Shown piece after piece: positions 16,248-26,207 of a stretch of 64,000 nucleotides of DNA. The stretch is from an uncultured Flavobacteriales bacterium (lineage in GTDB: Bacteria > Bacteroidota > Bacteroidia > Flavobacteriales_D > Sanyastnellaceae), in NCBI GenBank assembly GCA_938085105.1, contig CALKGK010000033.1, positions 117,076 through 181,075 of the forward strand. Reading direction: 5' to 3'. The position numbers and the translations under genes are program-made. Position 1 is the stretch's first letter; each line of letters starts with the position of its first letter. Below the pieces are notes generated by a model that had not been told where the DNA came from, did not search any database, and was given only the letters and a program-made list of their open reading frames with translations.

Positions 16248-18019
16248 ACGCGTTGGGCTTTTTGTAGAAGGTTGTCAGATTTGATAAAATAGTGTCCAGC
16301 TTTAAGGTTGTGAATCTGAGCTTCCCCGTTCACCAAGTTTACGCTTTGCACGATACGTCCTGAGATGTCCAAAACGTCTAAAGTTTTTCCTTTGGCAGAT
16401 CGAACATATACGCTGCCTTCCTTCACGTAAGCCTGCATTTCTTCTGTAGCATTCACTGCCTCAATGTTATTGGCTAGAGGAGTACAATCAAAATCAAAGA
16501 AGCTCACATCATCAATCACCAAGGTATAGGGTAGGCTTGGACTTGCGAGGACACGAAACATCATTTGATTGATGTCTTCATTCAAACTCGCATTGGCCAC
16601 TCCGCCCAAATCAAAATAGACCCAAGCCCAGTTGTATTGCTCTCCAGTACTTGCGAGGTAATTGGAATGGGTGCCATTAAAAACACCCGTACCAGCGATG
16701 TTCTCATTTTGTAGGCGCATTTCAACCAAGGTGTTTTCAGGCGCGTTAGAATACATCTTCATACCGATAACAAGGTGCTGATCGCTGAACAGGTTGGCAT
16801 CTTGAATGGCGTCAATTCCATAGGTAATTCGATCATCGCTATTCCCTTCTAGACTCCAACTTGAGGCATTCGGACTGTCATTTAGTGGACCTTGGCTTGG
16901 TGTATTCACAACGCCATAGCTTCCGGTATACCAAGTCCAATGAGCATCAAAACGATCGTCGAAATTGGCGATGTTGACACTGCACTCGTCTCCCACATTG
17001 ATCTCTCGTTCAATGGTGGAGGCACAATTTCCGTTATCGATACTTACGCTGATGTTCTGGTTGCCGCTTTCGTTAAAAATAACGGTGCAATTCGGGCCTT
17101 CGCTGCTTTCAATGGTTCCGTTCTCCACATTCCATGAAAAGCTACAGTTTTCCAAGTTGCTCACGTCGTAATGAACTTCTTCGCCTTGAAAGGCACTCTT
17201 TGGTCCACTGATGATGGCCAATTCAGGTTTTTCGTAAATCCTCACATAGTCAACCAACATGTTTTGTGGGAAAACCGTGGTGTTGTCAGGATATCCGGGC
17301 CAATTACCGCCAATAGCTAGATTGAGCAACAAGTGAAATTCCTGATCAAAACGCCAAGGAAAGGTTCCGAGATTGTCTGCTGCGCGAATGGAATACAACT
17401 GTTCATCGATGTACCAGCGAATGGTGTCTTGCTTCCATTCTACGGCATAAACATGGAAATTGTCGTGCAAAGCAGTTCCGCCCAAATCCAAACTGCTTCC
17501 TTGGAACTGATTAAATGGCCACTTTCCTCCGTAATGAATGGTGCCGTGGGTTTCATTGGTTGTTTGCCCGAGCACCTCAGTAATGTCAATTTCTCCTGAC
17601 AAAGGCCATCCACCGTAGGTATAATCTTCGGGTAGCATCCAAAAGGCAGGCCACAAGCCCTGACCGATGGGCATTTTGATGCGTGCTTCAATTCTTCCCG
17701 ATCGGAAAGCAGCCAAACCTTTGGTGCGAATTCGAGCGGAAGTGTATTCAGGATTCGAACCAGGACTGTGTTGTGCAGTGATTCGAAGTGTACCGTTGGC
17801 TACCGAGATGTTCTCAGGCGCGTCCGTGTAGTGTTGGAGTTCGTTGTTTCCCCAACCACAGAGGCCAGGGCAGCCGTTCCCGTATTCGTAGTCCCATTGA
17901 TCGAGATTTAAACTACTTCCATTAAAATCATCTTCCCAAACCAAAACTTCACACTGAGCAAAACTGAATCTGCTCAAAAACAGAAGTGAAAAAAGGAGTA
18001 CTGTGTTAATTTTATTCAT
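16235..18019 (-). CDS. GH16 endo-beta-1,3-glucanase (laminarinase-like), T9SS-exported
   Basis: Hydrolyses internal beta-1,3-glucan bonds outside the cell. The 594-residue protein has a signal peptide (1-22), a GH16 jelly-roll (about 26-262) with the retaining catalytic signature EIDITE (nucleophile E143, D145, acid/base E148) and laminarinase-type flanking WPAFWMLP, a PKD/Ig-like domain (about 265-345), a carbohydrate-binding-like beta-sandwich (about 347-510) and a T9SS type A sorting tail (about 525-594, with DISGRIVQS). The ATG at 18019 overlaps the GH3 stop by eight bases; the next upstream start is a TTG. Strikingly similar in its first 510 residues to the second GH16 at 35194-38067. 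Confidence 0.92.
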   Translation of the reverse strand: MNKINTVLLFSLLFLSRFSFAQCEVLVWEDDFNGSSLNLDQWDYEYGNGCPGLCGWGNNELQHYTDAPENISVANGTLRITAQHSPGSNPEYTSARIRTKGLAAFRSGRIEARIKMPIGQGLWPAFWMLPEDYTYGGWPLSGEIDITEVLGQTTNETHGTIHYGGKWPFNQFQGSSLDLGGTALHDNFHVYAVEWKQDTIRWYIDEQLYSIRAADNLGTFPWRFDQEFHLLLNLAIGGNWPGYPDNTTVFPQNMLVDYVRIYEKPELAIISGPKSAFQGEEVHYDVSNLENCSFSWNVENGTIESSEGPNCTVIFNESGNQNISVSIDNGNCASTIEREINVGDECSVNIANFDDRFDAHWTWYTGSYGVVNTPSQGPLNDSPNASSWSLEGNSDDRITYGIDAIQDANLFSDQHLVIGMKMYSNAPENTLVEMRLQNENIAGTGVFNGTHSNYLASTGEQYNWAWVYFDLGGVANASLNEDINQMMFRVLASPSLPYTLVIDDVSFFDFDCTPLANNIEAVNATEEMQAYVKEGSVYVRSAKGKTLDVLDISGRIVQSVNLVNGEAQIHNLKAGHYFIKSDNLLQKAQRVCIY

Positions 18020-20264
18020 GTACTTCAAACGTTGTGCTCATTGGTCCAATTTCTAAACCAAAGGTGCCGGGTTCAACAATCCAATTCATTTCTTCACCAA
18101 CAAAGGCCAATTCTTGCACTGGAATTTCAAAGCGCAAGGTTTGTTCTTGATCGCTATCAAGCGCAACATGTCGGAAAGCACGGAGTCGCTTCACTGACGG
18201 AGTAATGCTCGCCACACTGTCGCTAACGAATACCAATACTGTTTCGTTCATTTCGCGATCTCCGAGGTTCTTTACCTTCACGTCAAATACCAGTGTATCA
18301 CTCAAGCCCAAGGAAGTTTGCTTGAGGTTGAGATCGGTGTATCCTGGGACAGAATAACTGAGTCCATCACCAAATTCAAACAGCGGTTGTACTGCATTTT
18401 CGCTAAAATCAACGTGGATTTTGTCGGTGTACTTATGATCATAACAAGTGTGGCTCGATGGATGTTTTGAATAGGTAAACGCTAGCTTTCCTGAGGGGTT
18501 TGTCTTCCCCATGATCACATTGCTCAAGGCTTCACCTCCAAAGTCACCAGGAAGTGGGGCGTAAATTACGGCATCGATTCCTTCGAGTTCCGAGCCAAGT
18601 GTTCTTGGTCTTCCCTGAATGAGGACTAACAAGGTTTGGCTTTGAGCTTTTTCTAGTGCCTTGATCACGGCTTGTTGAGTATCATCGAGATTGAGGTCTT
18701 CAATGTCGCCCACTGTCTCGGTATAAGGAGTTTCACCACAGCTTGCGATGATGAGGTCGTACTTGTTTCCTTTTGCTGGTGCATTGAGGAAATCTTGGCT
18801 CGACATCCATTGACTGTTGGGGTGTTTTTGGTGGAAATCTTCCCAGAATGAACGACGACCAGGAGTGTTGAAGGTAGTGTCCACTCCCTGCCAAGTGTGC
18901 GTCCAGCCTCCATTGAGAGCGTTCAGACTCTTTGCAAGTTCTCCTACAACAAGCACACTGGTGTTTGCGCTTAGGGGAAGAGCATCAGATTCATTTTTCA
19001 AAAGAACAAGACTCTTCTCTGCAGCTTGAAGGCAAAGGTCTTGGTGTGCTTTTGATGCGAAGTTAGGATAATCGGAAATGCTTGGCGTTGGGTTCTCAAA
19101 TAGGCCCAATTGCTTTTTCACTCGAAGGATTCTCCGAACACTTTGGTCAATTCGCGCTTCCGATATTTGACCTTCATCTACAAGTTCTTTGAGCAAGACG
19201 GGGAATTCGAGATCCACGGGCACCATGCTCATGTCAATGCCCGCGTCGATGGACATTTTGATGGCGCTTTTATAATCTTTCGCTACTCGGTGTCGGCTTA
19301 CCAAATACTTGATGTCTTCCCAATCGGTAACAGCCAATCCTTCAAAGCCCAATTCGTCTCTCAAGAGATCGGTAAGTATGGCTTTGTTCACATGAACAGG
19401 AATACCGTTCATTTCTCCTGAATTGATCATGACGGTTAAGGCTCCAGCATCGATTGCAGCTTGGAAAGATGGAAGTACATATTCGCGAAGTTGACGCTCT
19501 GGCATCCAAGCAGGCGTTCTGTCTTTACCTGATAGCGTAATGCTATAGCCTAAAAAGTGCTTGAGACAGGCAGCAACATGCTCTCGGTCGATTTGTCCTT
19601 CTCCAATGCCTTTTCCTTGGTAAGCTTCTACCATGGTTCGTCCCATGGTTTCGCAGAGGAATACATCTTCACCAAATGTTTCCCAAAAGCGCGGCCATCT
19701 TGGGTCTCGGGCTAGGTCCAAAACAGGTGAGAAGTTCCAAGGAATTCCGGATGCCCGTGTTTCATAGGCACTCATTTCGGCTAAAGAAGCAACAAGAGCA
19801 GTATCCCAAGTACATGCTAAACCAATTTGCTGTGGGAAGAGGCTTGCACTGTCGGTATAGTTCACTCCATGGATGGCGTCGATTCCGTAAAGTACAGGCA
19901 CTTTGCAATCGTTCTGAAGCGCCTTTTCTTGAAGGGTTTTGATGGTTGATAGCCAATACTCACGCGGGTAAGTGTGTCCACCACAGTTCAAAATGGAACC
20001 TACTTTCAAAATCTTGATCACACTGTCTAGTTTCTCTTCACTCAAACGATGAGGAACTTCCAAGTTATAGGGTTCACCAACACTCACCATGTCGAGCGTA
20101 AGTTGGGTCATCTGGCCAATTTTCTCAGTCAAACTCATGGATTGAAGAATGGCTTCAATCTCGGGATCTCCTTGATCTTTTTTCTGAGTGTTGGTTTCTT
20201 TTGGTTGACAAGCTGCAAGGCAGAGCATCAAACCCAAGACAAGTGTTGCATGGATTTTATTCAT
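18012..20264 (-). CDS. GH3 beta-glucosidase lipoprotein
   Basis: Releases glucose from the non-reducing ends of beta-gluco-oligosaccharides. The 750-residue protein has a lipoprotein signal peptide ending LAAC (C19 lipidated), the GH3 N-terminal TIM barrel with the substrate-binding KHFLGY (235-240) and the nucleophile D314 in VTDWED, the alpha/beta sandwich domain (about 400-615) and a C-terminal fibronectin III-like domain (about 635-745). Length is typical of family 3. It would be anchored in a membrane, facing the periplasm or the surface. It overlaps both neighbours by eight bases. Laminarin loci of marine Bacteroidota regularly pair GH3 with GH16, which supports the substrate. Confidence 0.93.
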   Translation of the reverse strand: MNKIHATLVLGLMLCLAACQPKETNTQKKDQGDPEIEAILQSMSLTEKIGQMTQLTLDMVSVGEPYNLEVPHRLSEEKLDSVIKILKVGSILNCGGHTYPREYWLSTIKTLQEKALQNDCKVPVLYGIDAIHGVNYTDSASLFPQQIGLACTWDTALVASLAEMSAYETRASGIPWNFSPVLDLARDPRWPRFWETFGEDVFLCETMGRTMVEAYQGKGIGEGQIDREHVAACLKHFLGYSITLSGKDRTPAWMPERQLREYVLPSFQAAIDAGALTVMINSGEMNGIPVHVNKAILTDLLRDELGFEGLAVTDWEDIKYLVSRHRVAKDYKSAIKMSIDAGIDMSMVPVDLEFPVLLKELVDEGQISEARIDQSVRRILRVKKQLGLFENPTPSISDYPNFASKAHQDLCLQAAEKSLVLLKNESDALPLSANTSVLVVGELAKSLNALNGGWTHTWQGVDTTFNTPGRRSFWEDFHQKHPNSQWMSSQDFLNAPAKGNKYDLIIASCGETPYTETVGDIEDLNLDDTQQAVIKALEKAQSQTLLVLIQGRPRTLGSELEGIDAVIYAPLPGDFGGEALSNVIMGKTNPSGKLAFTYSKHPSSHTCYDHKYTDKIHVDFSENAVQPLFEFGDGLSYSVPGYTDLNLKQTSLGLSDTLVFDVKVKNLGDREMNETVLVFVSDSVASITPSVKRLRAFRHVALDSDQEQTLRFEIPVQELAFVGEEMNWIVEPGTFGLEIGPMSTTFEVHE

Positions 20265-21429
20265 CGACGCGAATTTTTATATCTCTAATTTCAATGTGAC
20301 CGCTTCCTTGCGTTCGGAAGATGAGTTGTTTGATGTTCACCATTTGGAGATTGTTTTTGGCGAAGGTGCTCAATGGGATGTCGATTTTAACCCATTCTTG
20401 GGTGAAGTCGCTCATGGATGAGGTGCTCCCGTTGATGGTAACCGCACTTTGATTGTAGCTGTAGTCTTGCAGTAGAACCTCCAAGCCCAATTCTTGGTTG
20501 ACTCCTTGAAGATTCTGAACCTCAAAAGTGAGAGAGGCGTTTCCTTGAACGGCACTGAGATCAATAAATTTCCAATTGGCCCAAGAAGTTCCGAATGAGG
20601 ATTTCGCTGAGAATTCGGTATTGTCCCACTTCATCTCAAGTGTTTTTCTCGGAGTGATTTGATAATTCCGAGTTCCAAATTGTCCCAAGCCCCAAACCTG
20701 ATCGAAGCTGCCGTCGAAGACAACAATGCTTTCGTCTAAACGCACTTTACTCGATGGAAATTCTTCCTTCCATTGGTGATTGTAGGGAGAACATTCAATG
20801 AGTTGAATGTTGTCGACATAGAGTTGTCCGCTACCTTGAAATTCAACCACCAGTTGTTTGATGTTGGTTAAGTCGATACCACTAGAGGCAAGGTCGAAAG
20901 CACTCAAGGGCAGTTTGAAACTTTGCCATTCTTCATTGATGGGGTAACGCTCAAGGCTTTCACTCCCCACCACGCCAGCACTCATTACTCCGCTGTAATC
21001 TTCAAGCAGGAAGATGAGAGTAGGGATGTTGCTGCGCTTGTCAATGGCGCGCACATCGAACACAAAACCTCCTTCTTCGGTAATGTCAGACAGGTCTTTG
21101 GCTTGCCATTTATTCCATCCAATGCCAAAACCAACCCACTCATTGGTTCTGTTCCACGTGAGTTGAATCACGTTCTTATGCTCGTCGTCAAGGTTGACGA
21201 TTTTAAAGTCTTTGGAAGCGTCTTTTTCCATGCCCCAAACATCGCTGGGATCATTTTCAAAAACTTTGGGTGCGCGGAAATATTCAAATGAATTGCTGTT
21301 TGAAACAGTGGTTTCCATGCTGACATCATCCAAACTCAAGGTCTCCATTTCGATTCCACAAGCCATAAAAAGACTGAGAAATACCAAGAGACCGATACTT
21401 TTTACAAACCTTACTTTTACGGTGTCCAT
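20257..21429 (-). CDS. Lipoprotein with two carbohydrate-binding-like domains
   Basis: A 390-residue lipoprotein; the lipobox is LFMAC with C24. Two related beta-sandwich domains follow (about 45-215 and 225-390). Both end in the same pattern, QGSGQLYVDNIQLIE and QGSGHIEIRDIKIRVDE, and both hold a WxxxxxxDLS segment. This is the look of CBM11/CIA30-like galactose-binding folds. It probably holds glucan at the cell surface for the GH3/GH16 enzymes, the job done by SusE/F-type proteins in other loci. No catalytic residues are seen. It overlaps GH3 by eight bases and the preceding lipoprotein gene by 13. Confidence 0.7.
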   Translation of the reverse strand: MDTVKVRFVKSIGLLVFLSLFMACGIEMETLSLDDVSMETTVSNSNSFEYFRAPKVFENDPSDVWGMEKDASKDFKIVNLDDEHKNVIQLTWNRTNEWVGFGIGWNKWQAKDLSDITEEGGFVFDVRAIDKRSNIPTLIFLLEDYSGVMSAGVVGSESLERYPINEEWQSFKLPLSAFDLASSGIDLTNIKQLVVEFQGSGQLYVDNIQLIECSPYNHQWKEEFPSSKVRLDESIVVFDGSFDQVWGLGQFGTRNYQITPRKTLEMKWDNTEFSAKSSFGTSWANWKFIDLSAVQGNASLTFEVQNLQGVNQELGLEVLLQDYSYNQSAVTINGSTSSMSDFTQEWVKIDIPLSTFAKNNLQMVNIKQLIFRTQGSGHIEIRDIKIRVDE

Positions 21430-22466
21430 GGCGAGAAATATGTAAAGTTGAGGTAGTCCATTCCGAAGCCGACAGGTCCGGTTGTTCCTTCTGCCGCGAG
21501 CAGGAGAACTTCCATGCTGAGAATGCGGTCGATGTCTTGATTTCCAGTAGCGTCATTGTTTCCAAAGCCTCCTACGGTGCTGAGTTGGAAGTCGCTTAGT
21601 GGAATCGAAACCACTTTCCAACCTTGCCAATCTACTTCGATGGTGGTGTTGTAGGTTCCTTCGGTGAAACGGTCATATTCCCCGTCGAGGTTGTCGTCTT
21701 CCTGCAATCCAATCGAACAACGGGTATTTCCATCTCCCAATCCATAGAGAAGAAGGTTCAAATAAACGTTTTCAGGATTGTTTGTGCCGATGGAAAAATA
21801 ATTGTCTGCTTCCGTGTCTTGACTGGCTGCTGCTAGGGTGTTTGCTCCGCAAATAAAGACACTGTTTATGTTGGTGTAAGTCATTCTCCAATGGCGATTT
21901 CCTTCAGGGGCGGCCACAGACAAAAATTCGCCTTGATTTACGGGGTCAGCGATGAAATAACTTCCATTCACGTTTTGATTGGTTGCTGCTGCTTCGGCGA
22001 AGGTTCCCCATCCTGTCCCTGTTTCGAAGTCAGAAATCAGAATGTTGATACTGTCTTCGGGTTTCACTCCTGCAACAGTAATGTTGTCTGCAAAAAGGGT
22101 GTCAGGATGCTCATCAAAGGTCATGTACACGCTGCATTCTTCTTCACCAAAAAGCGGTGCAAAGGTGATGGATCCGTTCCAACGGGCTACTTCTTGAGTG
22201 ATTTCACGTTCCCTTCCCTTAATTTCCTTCTTCGCTCCAGAGCTGAGTCCAATAATGTGAAGGGTCCAGTTGGTTCGAATGGTGAGTTCGGCATTAAATG
22301 AAACACTTTCTCCGGCCGAAAAGTCAACGGTACTTCTGTCCGTAGTCAAGGGCGTTACCACTCCAAATTCTCCAAAAATATCTTGCAATTCCGGTCCTTC
22401 TACTTCGTCCTTAGTACAGGAAGAAAAGAGGGCTAGTCCAAGTGCTATGATGATGTACTTTTTCAT
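21417..22466 (-). CDS. Surface lipoprotein, probable glycan-binding
   Basis: A 349-residue lipoprotein with signal MKKYIIIALGLALFSSC (C17 lipidated). After an acidic spacer there is a beta-rich Ig-like domain (about 35-145) and a galactose-binding-like domain beginning DFETGTGWGTF (about 155-345), a pattern seen in carbohydrate-binding lipoproteins of polysaccharide loci. It sits exactly where a SusE-like surface glycan-binding protein would be expected, but no SusC or SusD precedes it. Its ATG shares one base with the stop of the upstream barrel gene (TAATG), implying coupled translation. Function is inferred from fold-like features and position. Confidence 0.65.
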   Translation of the reverse strand: MKKYIIIALGLALFSSCTKDEVEGPELQDIFGEFGVVTPLTTDRSTVDFSAGESVSFNAELTIRTNWTLHIIGLSSGAKKEIKGREREITQEVARWNGSITFAPLFGEEECSVYMTFDEHPDTLFADNITVAGVKPEDSINILISDFETGTGWGTFAEAAATNQNVNGSYFIADPVNQGEFLSVAAPEGNRHWRMTYTNINSVFICGANTLAAASQDTEADNYFSIGTNNPENVYLNLLLYGLGDGNTRCSIGLQEDDNLDGEYDRFTEGTYNTTIEVDWQGWKVVSIPLSDFQLSTVGGFGNNDATGNQDIDRILSMEVLLLAAEGTTGPVGFGMDYLNFTYFSPWTP

Positions 22467-24229
22467 TAGAAGAATAAATTATAGGTGATGAGCGCTTGAT
22501 TGATTTGGTATGATTTGCCGACGATTTGCTCGTTTTGAATGGTTGAATTCCTCACTTGAATCATCAAATGATTGTTCTGGTTCAAACTGTACTTGATTCC
22601 GGCAAGAAGCGTTCTGTCCGTGAGATCAATGTCCATTTGGCCATAGTCGGTAATTTGGTTGAATTCGTTTCGCACGGACGTGTATTCATTCCCTCGAGCT
22701 CGCAGAACGTAGGCTCCCGCATGAAGAAAGAGGTCTTCGCTAATTTCTTTGGATAGGGTGATTTCCATAAAAAGGCTGCTCAGATCAACTTCTCCAATTC
22801 CTGCAATAGCACTCAATTCGCTGTCAATTGGGTCTCGATTGCTTTGCTCGAGTTTGATGTATGCTTCAAGCAATAGGGCTCTATCCGTTTTAAAGAAGGA
22901 GGCAAAGTTGAAGCGTGTAGCGAGGTCTGCTCTCAAAAAGCTTCGTCGCTTGTCAGTTCCTTCTCCATTAACTTCACTCATCAACCAAACATGTGCATCC
23001 AGCTGTTCGATCCACGTCGAATCTTGATTGAGTCGGAACCCAGCTTGAATACCCGTTCGGTTAGGAGTAGCGTCTCCATAGGGCTGAACGTTTGAATAAG
23101 CGGGGTTGAAGGTGCCCAACACGGGGTCAATGGTTCTAAAATAGGCGCTTGGATCGGTGAGTAGATCAAAGACGGTTTGTTGTCTTACCAATTCTTGATT
23201 TCCTTGGAAAGAGAATTGAGTAGGAGTGGCGCCAAAGTTGTTTCGTCGGGTTTGCGCACCCGGTGCTCTGAATTGACTTTCAACGTAGTTGTAATTGGCG
23301 AAATAGTGCAACTTCTTGCCTTTACTCATCTCACGAATTCCCCCTTGAAAAAATGCTCCAGTTTCTACGCTAGGCTCTGGCGTGTAATCAATAAAATGCA
23401 TGTTAGAAAAGCCCGTTTCGAAATGGTAGATCATGGATCCGAGTTTCGGGTTTTTCACCGTTGCGGCCAAACTTTGGGTGCTGATGCGTTGTGCCTGACC
23501 AGAAAAAGGGGCGGTTTCAGCAATTTCGAAGAGGTCGGTTCGATAATAATCCAAAGTTCCCCAAGAGACTTTCTCGTAGCTCAATACTCCACCAGCCAGC
23601 AATCGATCGGGGGTGAAGAAATAATCGGCTTGCCTGTTTTTCGCAAGAAAGGCGAGAACGTCCAGTCGGTTTCCGTTTCCGGGCAACTTCAATTTAAAGC
23701 TGGTTTGAAGTCCTTGTTGCCTCCACGAATTGTTGCGGTAGAAGTTTTCATATTGAATGATGTCTTCAAAGAGGTGTGTTGCATTGTTGTCATGCGCTCC
23801 AAGATCACCATTCGAATTGTACAAGGTGAATTTGCTCAGTTTCAAATCCAAATCACCAACGCGGTATTTCACTTTTCCTTTGACGATTCCTCTTGCATAG
23901 AGTTCACGAAAGTTGAAGTTAATTCCTTGTCCCCAAAAGCCATCAAGCTCAGAATAAACACGAGTAAGGGCTTTTATTTCAGTGTTGGCATTGGGTCTAA
24001 AGCGAAACCCGAGGTCAAAAAGGGCGTAACCTGCCATCTCAGATCGAGCACTCACGGTGTCAGTAGCAAGTGTGTCTGCACCAATCACGAGTCCGTCATA
24101 AACATCACCGCTCACTCCGCCGGAATGCATCATGAATCTTCCCGCACCATATACGGTGAGCTTGTCTTGAGCTTTCAAGCTTTGCCCAGCGGCGAGAGCC
24201 ATCAATATGAAAAGTATACTTTTTCTCAT
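22466..24229 (-). CDS. Outer-membrane beta-barrel protein of the glucan operon (1)
   Basis: A 587-residue protein with a signal peptide (1-20, ending SLKAQ) and alternating polar/aromatic strands throughout, ending in the outer-membrane signature ITYNLFF (terminal Phe). There is no plug domain, no TonB box and no CarboxypepD-like region, so it is not a SusC-type receptor. It looks porin-like and could pass oligosaccharides across the outer membrane. It starts two bases before the end of the preceding barrel gene, and the two barrels may have arisen for complementary roles. I do not recognise a named family. Confidence 0.65.
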   Translation of the reverse strand: MRKSILFILMALAAGQSLKAQDKLTVYGAGRFMMHSGGVSGDVYDGLVIGADTLATDTVSARSEMAGYALFDLGFRFRPNANTEIKALTRVYSELDGFWGQGINFNFRELYARGIVKGKVKYRVGDLDLKLSKFTLYNSNGDLGAHDNNATHLFEDIIQYENFYRNNSWRQQGLQTSFKLKLPGNGNRLDVLAFLAKNRQADYFFTPDRLLAGGVLSYEKVSWGTLDYYRTDLFEIAETAPFSGQAQRISTQSLAATVKNPKLGSMIYHFETGFSNMHFIDYTPEPSVETGAFFQGGIREMSKGKKLHYFANYNYVESQFRAPGAQTRRNNFGATPTQFSFQGNQELVRQQTVFDLLTDPSAYFRTIDPVLGTFNPAYSNVQPYGDATPNRTGIQAGFRLNQDSTWIEQLDAHVWLMSEVNGEGTDKRRSFLRADLATRFNFASFFKTDRALLLEAYIKLEQSNRDPIDSELSAIAGIGEVDLSSLFMEITLSKEISEDLFLHAGAYVLRARGNEYTSVRNEFNQITDYGQMDIDLTDRTLLAGIKYSLNQNNHLMIQVRNSTIQNEQIVGKSYQINQALITYNLFF

Positions 24230-24230
24230 C

Positions 24231-26207
24231 TTAAAAGAATATTTTCAATTCAATGGTGGTCTCGGTTCCCCGAATTTCATCCATTGAAAAGTTAAGGTCT
24301 TGTTGGTAGAATCTTTTGTGGCGGAGATAAAGGCCAGCATTGTCTGATAAATCAATGTCTAAGCCTACTCCAAAGCTTTCACTTTGTTGTCTGAGGTTGC
24401 CTTCTACAGGTCGAACAGCCCCATCATAATTAGCTGCGGCAATAGCACTTCCTTCCAAATCGTAATCTTCGAAAGTACTGCCTTCATTCACTTCAACCCG
24501 CGCTCCTGCCGTTTCACCGTTTTCATTGATGTAGTAAATGTTGTTGGTCTTGTCATTCCCTCGAAAGCTTTCGTTTCCATAGCTCAAAGACAAATCCAAT
24601 CCATCGAAGATAGGAGTGATGAGGTCAAACTCATGGTATTGAGTGATGAGAAACGCGGTGCTATTGGTTCTCGGGATGAAGGCCATATCTGGGGTCACCG
24701 AACCAATCATTCCTGTGTAAATGAAATAGAAGGGATGTGCCTTGTAATTGAAGCTCTGCTTGAACTGCAATTGCATGGTGTGGTAGTGAAGCCGGTCGAC
24801 AAGCGTTCCTGCTTCATTGGTGTCAGTGATGAAGAGGTCTTCCGATACTCCTCTGTAAAAACTATTCCATCGAGCATACGGACCAACTCCACTAGCGAAG
24901 GGAGCAAATCGAGACATGGTTTGTCCGTTGATTTTATGCCCAAAGGAGAGTTTGTTGCTCATGAATTTGAGCTCACGCGAAATCATCGCTCCAAAGGAAA
25001 TGGCGGTTGTTTTATGTTTCGTGAATAGGTTTAGGCTGAATCCTTCTCGGTTGTTTACAATCTGACCAACGTCAGTAACACTTCCCGCAAAAGTGGCTCC
25101 TGCTAGGCCTGACCCGCTTTGATCGATGGCTACGGGAGTAAGTCGCTGACCCGCGCTTAAGAAATTTCCGTAAAAGTTGACAAATTCGGGAGCCAATCTA
25201 AAGATTTCCACTTCGGCGTCTAACCAAGGGAGGATTTTATTTCTTCGGAGATTTACTCGAATCGCTTCTCCCCATTTTCCTTTTATCTCTCTGGAGTAGC
25301 TTTCTGCGGCACCAATTTCAGTTCGAAGCTGCCAATTTTCCCAATTGAAGTCGCCCGAAACGGTGTGCAATTGCAGTCCACTTCGTTCGTCCGTAATCGA
25401 GTCGTTGTCGAGGATGTAGTTCATGGTGTTGAACGAAACCGTATGCTTGTCGAAGGTCTTTCTCAAGCGACCTCCAGTGGTGTATCCTGGTATAATGGAC
25501 CCAAAATTGGAGGTGGCAGGTGTTGTTCCTACCATCACTCTAGCGCTTAATCCCCCCGGTAATTCCGTAAAATCGAAGAGTGCTCCTTTGAAGGCTTGTC
25601 TTGCCCATCGGTCCTCACGGGCGATATCACCATTTTCAAGGAAAAATTGTGCTCGTTTTCCTGCCTGACCTACATCTTCCCATGGCCATCTCTCATAGAG
25701 ACTGAATCGGTTGTAGCCCACAAAACTGGAGAAAAGCATGTCACTCACATCGACCCAATTGATTCCTCCCAGCTGGAAGCCCACATTGGCGAATTTCGTA
25801 GGTACGCTACCGTAAAGGCTGATTCCAAGGTTGAGGTTGTAAGGGACGTTTCCTGGCTGGCCAGTGAAGTTGGAATACATGGCGTAGTCCATGCTAATGG
25901 ATGCACCACCGCCCGGTCTAACACTTGCAGTGAGCAGACATATTGGTGGATCGCGGTACACGTCGCCAGCAGCAAATACTACAGGTGGAGTGTTCGCGAA
26001 GACGTTGTTTGGAAGCACCATAAATGGACTTTCCAAATTTCGCCCTAAACCAAAAAAGCGATAGTATCCATTTAAGGAGAACCCACTGAGTCGTTCCTTG
26101 ATGGCATAGTTTTTCACTTCCCCAGCATCCCACGATAGAGTGTCTGCCCGCTGTGCAAAACTGCACGTGGTCAAAATGCTGAAGAAGATGATGAATAGTG
26201 TTCTCAT
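24231..26207 (-). CDS. Outer-membrane beta-barrel protein of the glucan operon (2)
   Basis: A 658-residue protein with a signal peptide (1-18, ending TCSFAQ), a short N-terminal region with SGFSLNGYYRFFG, and a long series of amphipathic strands ending TTIELKIFF, again a terminal Phe as in BamA-assembled barrels. No plug or TonB box is seen. The ATG at 26207 overlaps the SSS stop as ATGA; an upstream in-frame start would lie inside the symporter gene. A proline-rich segment (about 75-95) with PPICLL precedes the barrel strands. Likely a porin or assembly partner for glucan oligosaccharide uptake; function inferred from position. Confidence 0.65.
   Translation of the reverse strand: MRTLFIIFFSILTTCSFAQRADTLSWDAGEVKNYAIKERLSGFSLNGYYRFFGLGRNLESPFMVLPNNVFANTPPVVFAAGDVYRDPPICLLTASVRPGGGASISMDYAMYSNFTGQPGNVPYNLNLGISLYGSVPTKFANVGFQLGGINWVDVSDMLFSSFVGYNRFSLYERWPWEDVGQAGKRAQFFLENGDIAREDRWARQAFKGALFDFTELPGGLSARVMVGTTPATSNFGSIIPGYTTGGRLRKTFDKHTVSFNTMNYILDNDSITDERSGLQLHTVSGDFNWENWQLRTEIGAAESYSREIKGKWGEAIRVNLRRNKILPWLDAEVEIFRLAPEFVNFYGNFLSAGQRLTPVAIDQSGSGLAGATFAGSVTDVGQIVNNREGFSLNLFTKHKTTAISFGAMISRELKFMSNKLSFGHKINGQTMSRFAPFASGVGPYARWNSFYRGVSEDLFITDTNEAGTLVDRLHYHTMQLQFKQSFNYKAHPFYFIYTGMIGSVTPDMAFIPRTNSTAFLITQYHEFDLITPIFDGLDLSLSYGNESFRGNDKTNNIYYINENGETAGARVEVNEGSTFEDYDLEGSAIAAANYDGAVRPVEGNLRQQSESFGVGLDIDLSDNAGLYLRHKRFYQQDLNFSMDEIRGTETTIELKIFF

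Noticed and set aside
23177-24295. A 372-residue plus-strand frame opposite the barrel genes
   Set aside because: It crosses the junction of two minus-strand genes with signal peptides; composition is typical of an antisense shadow.
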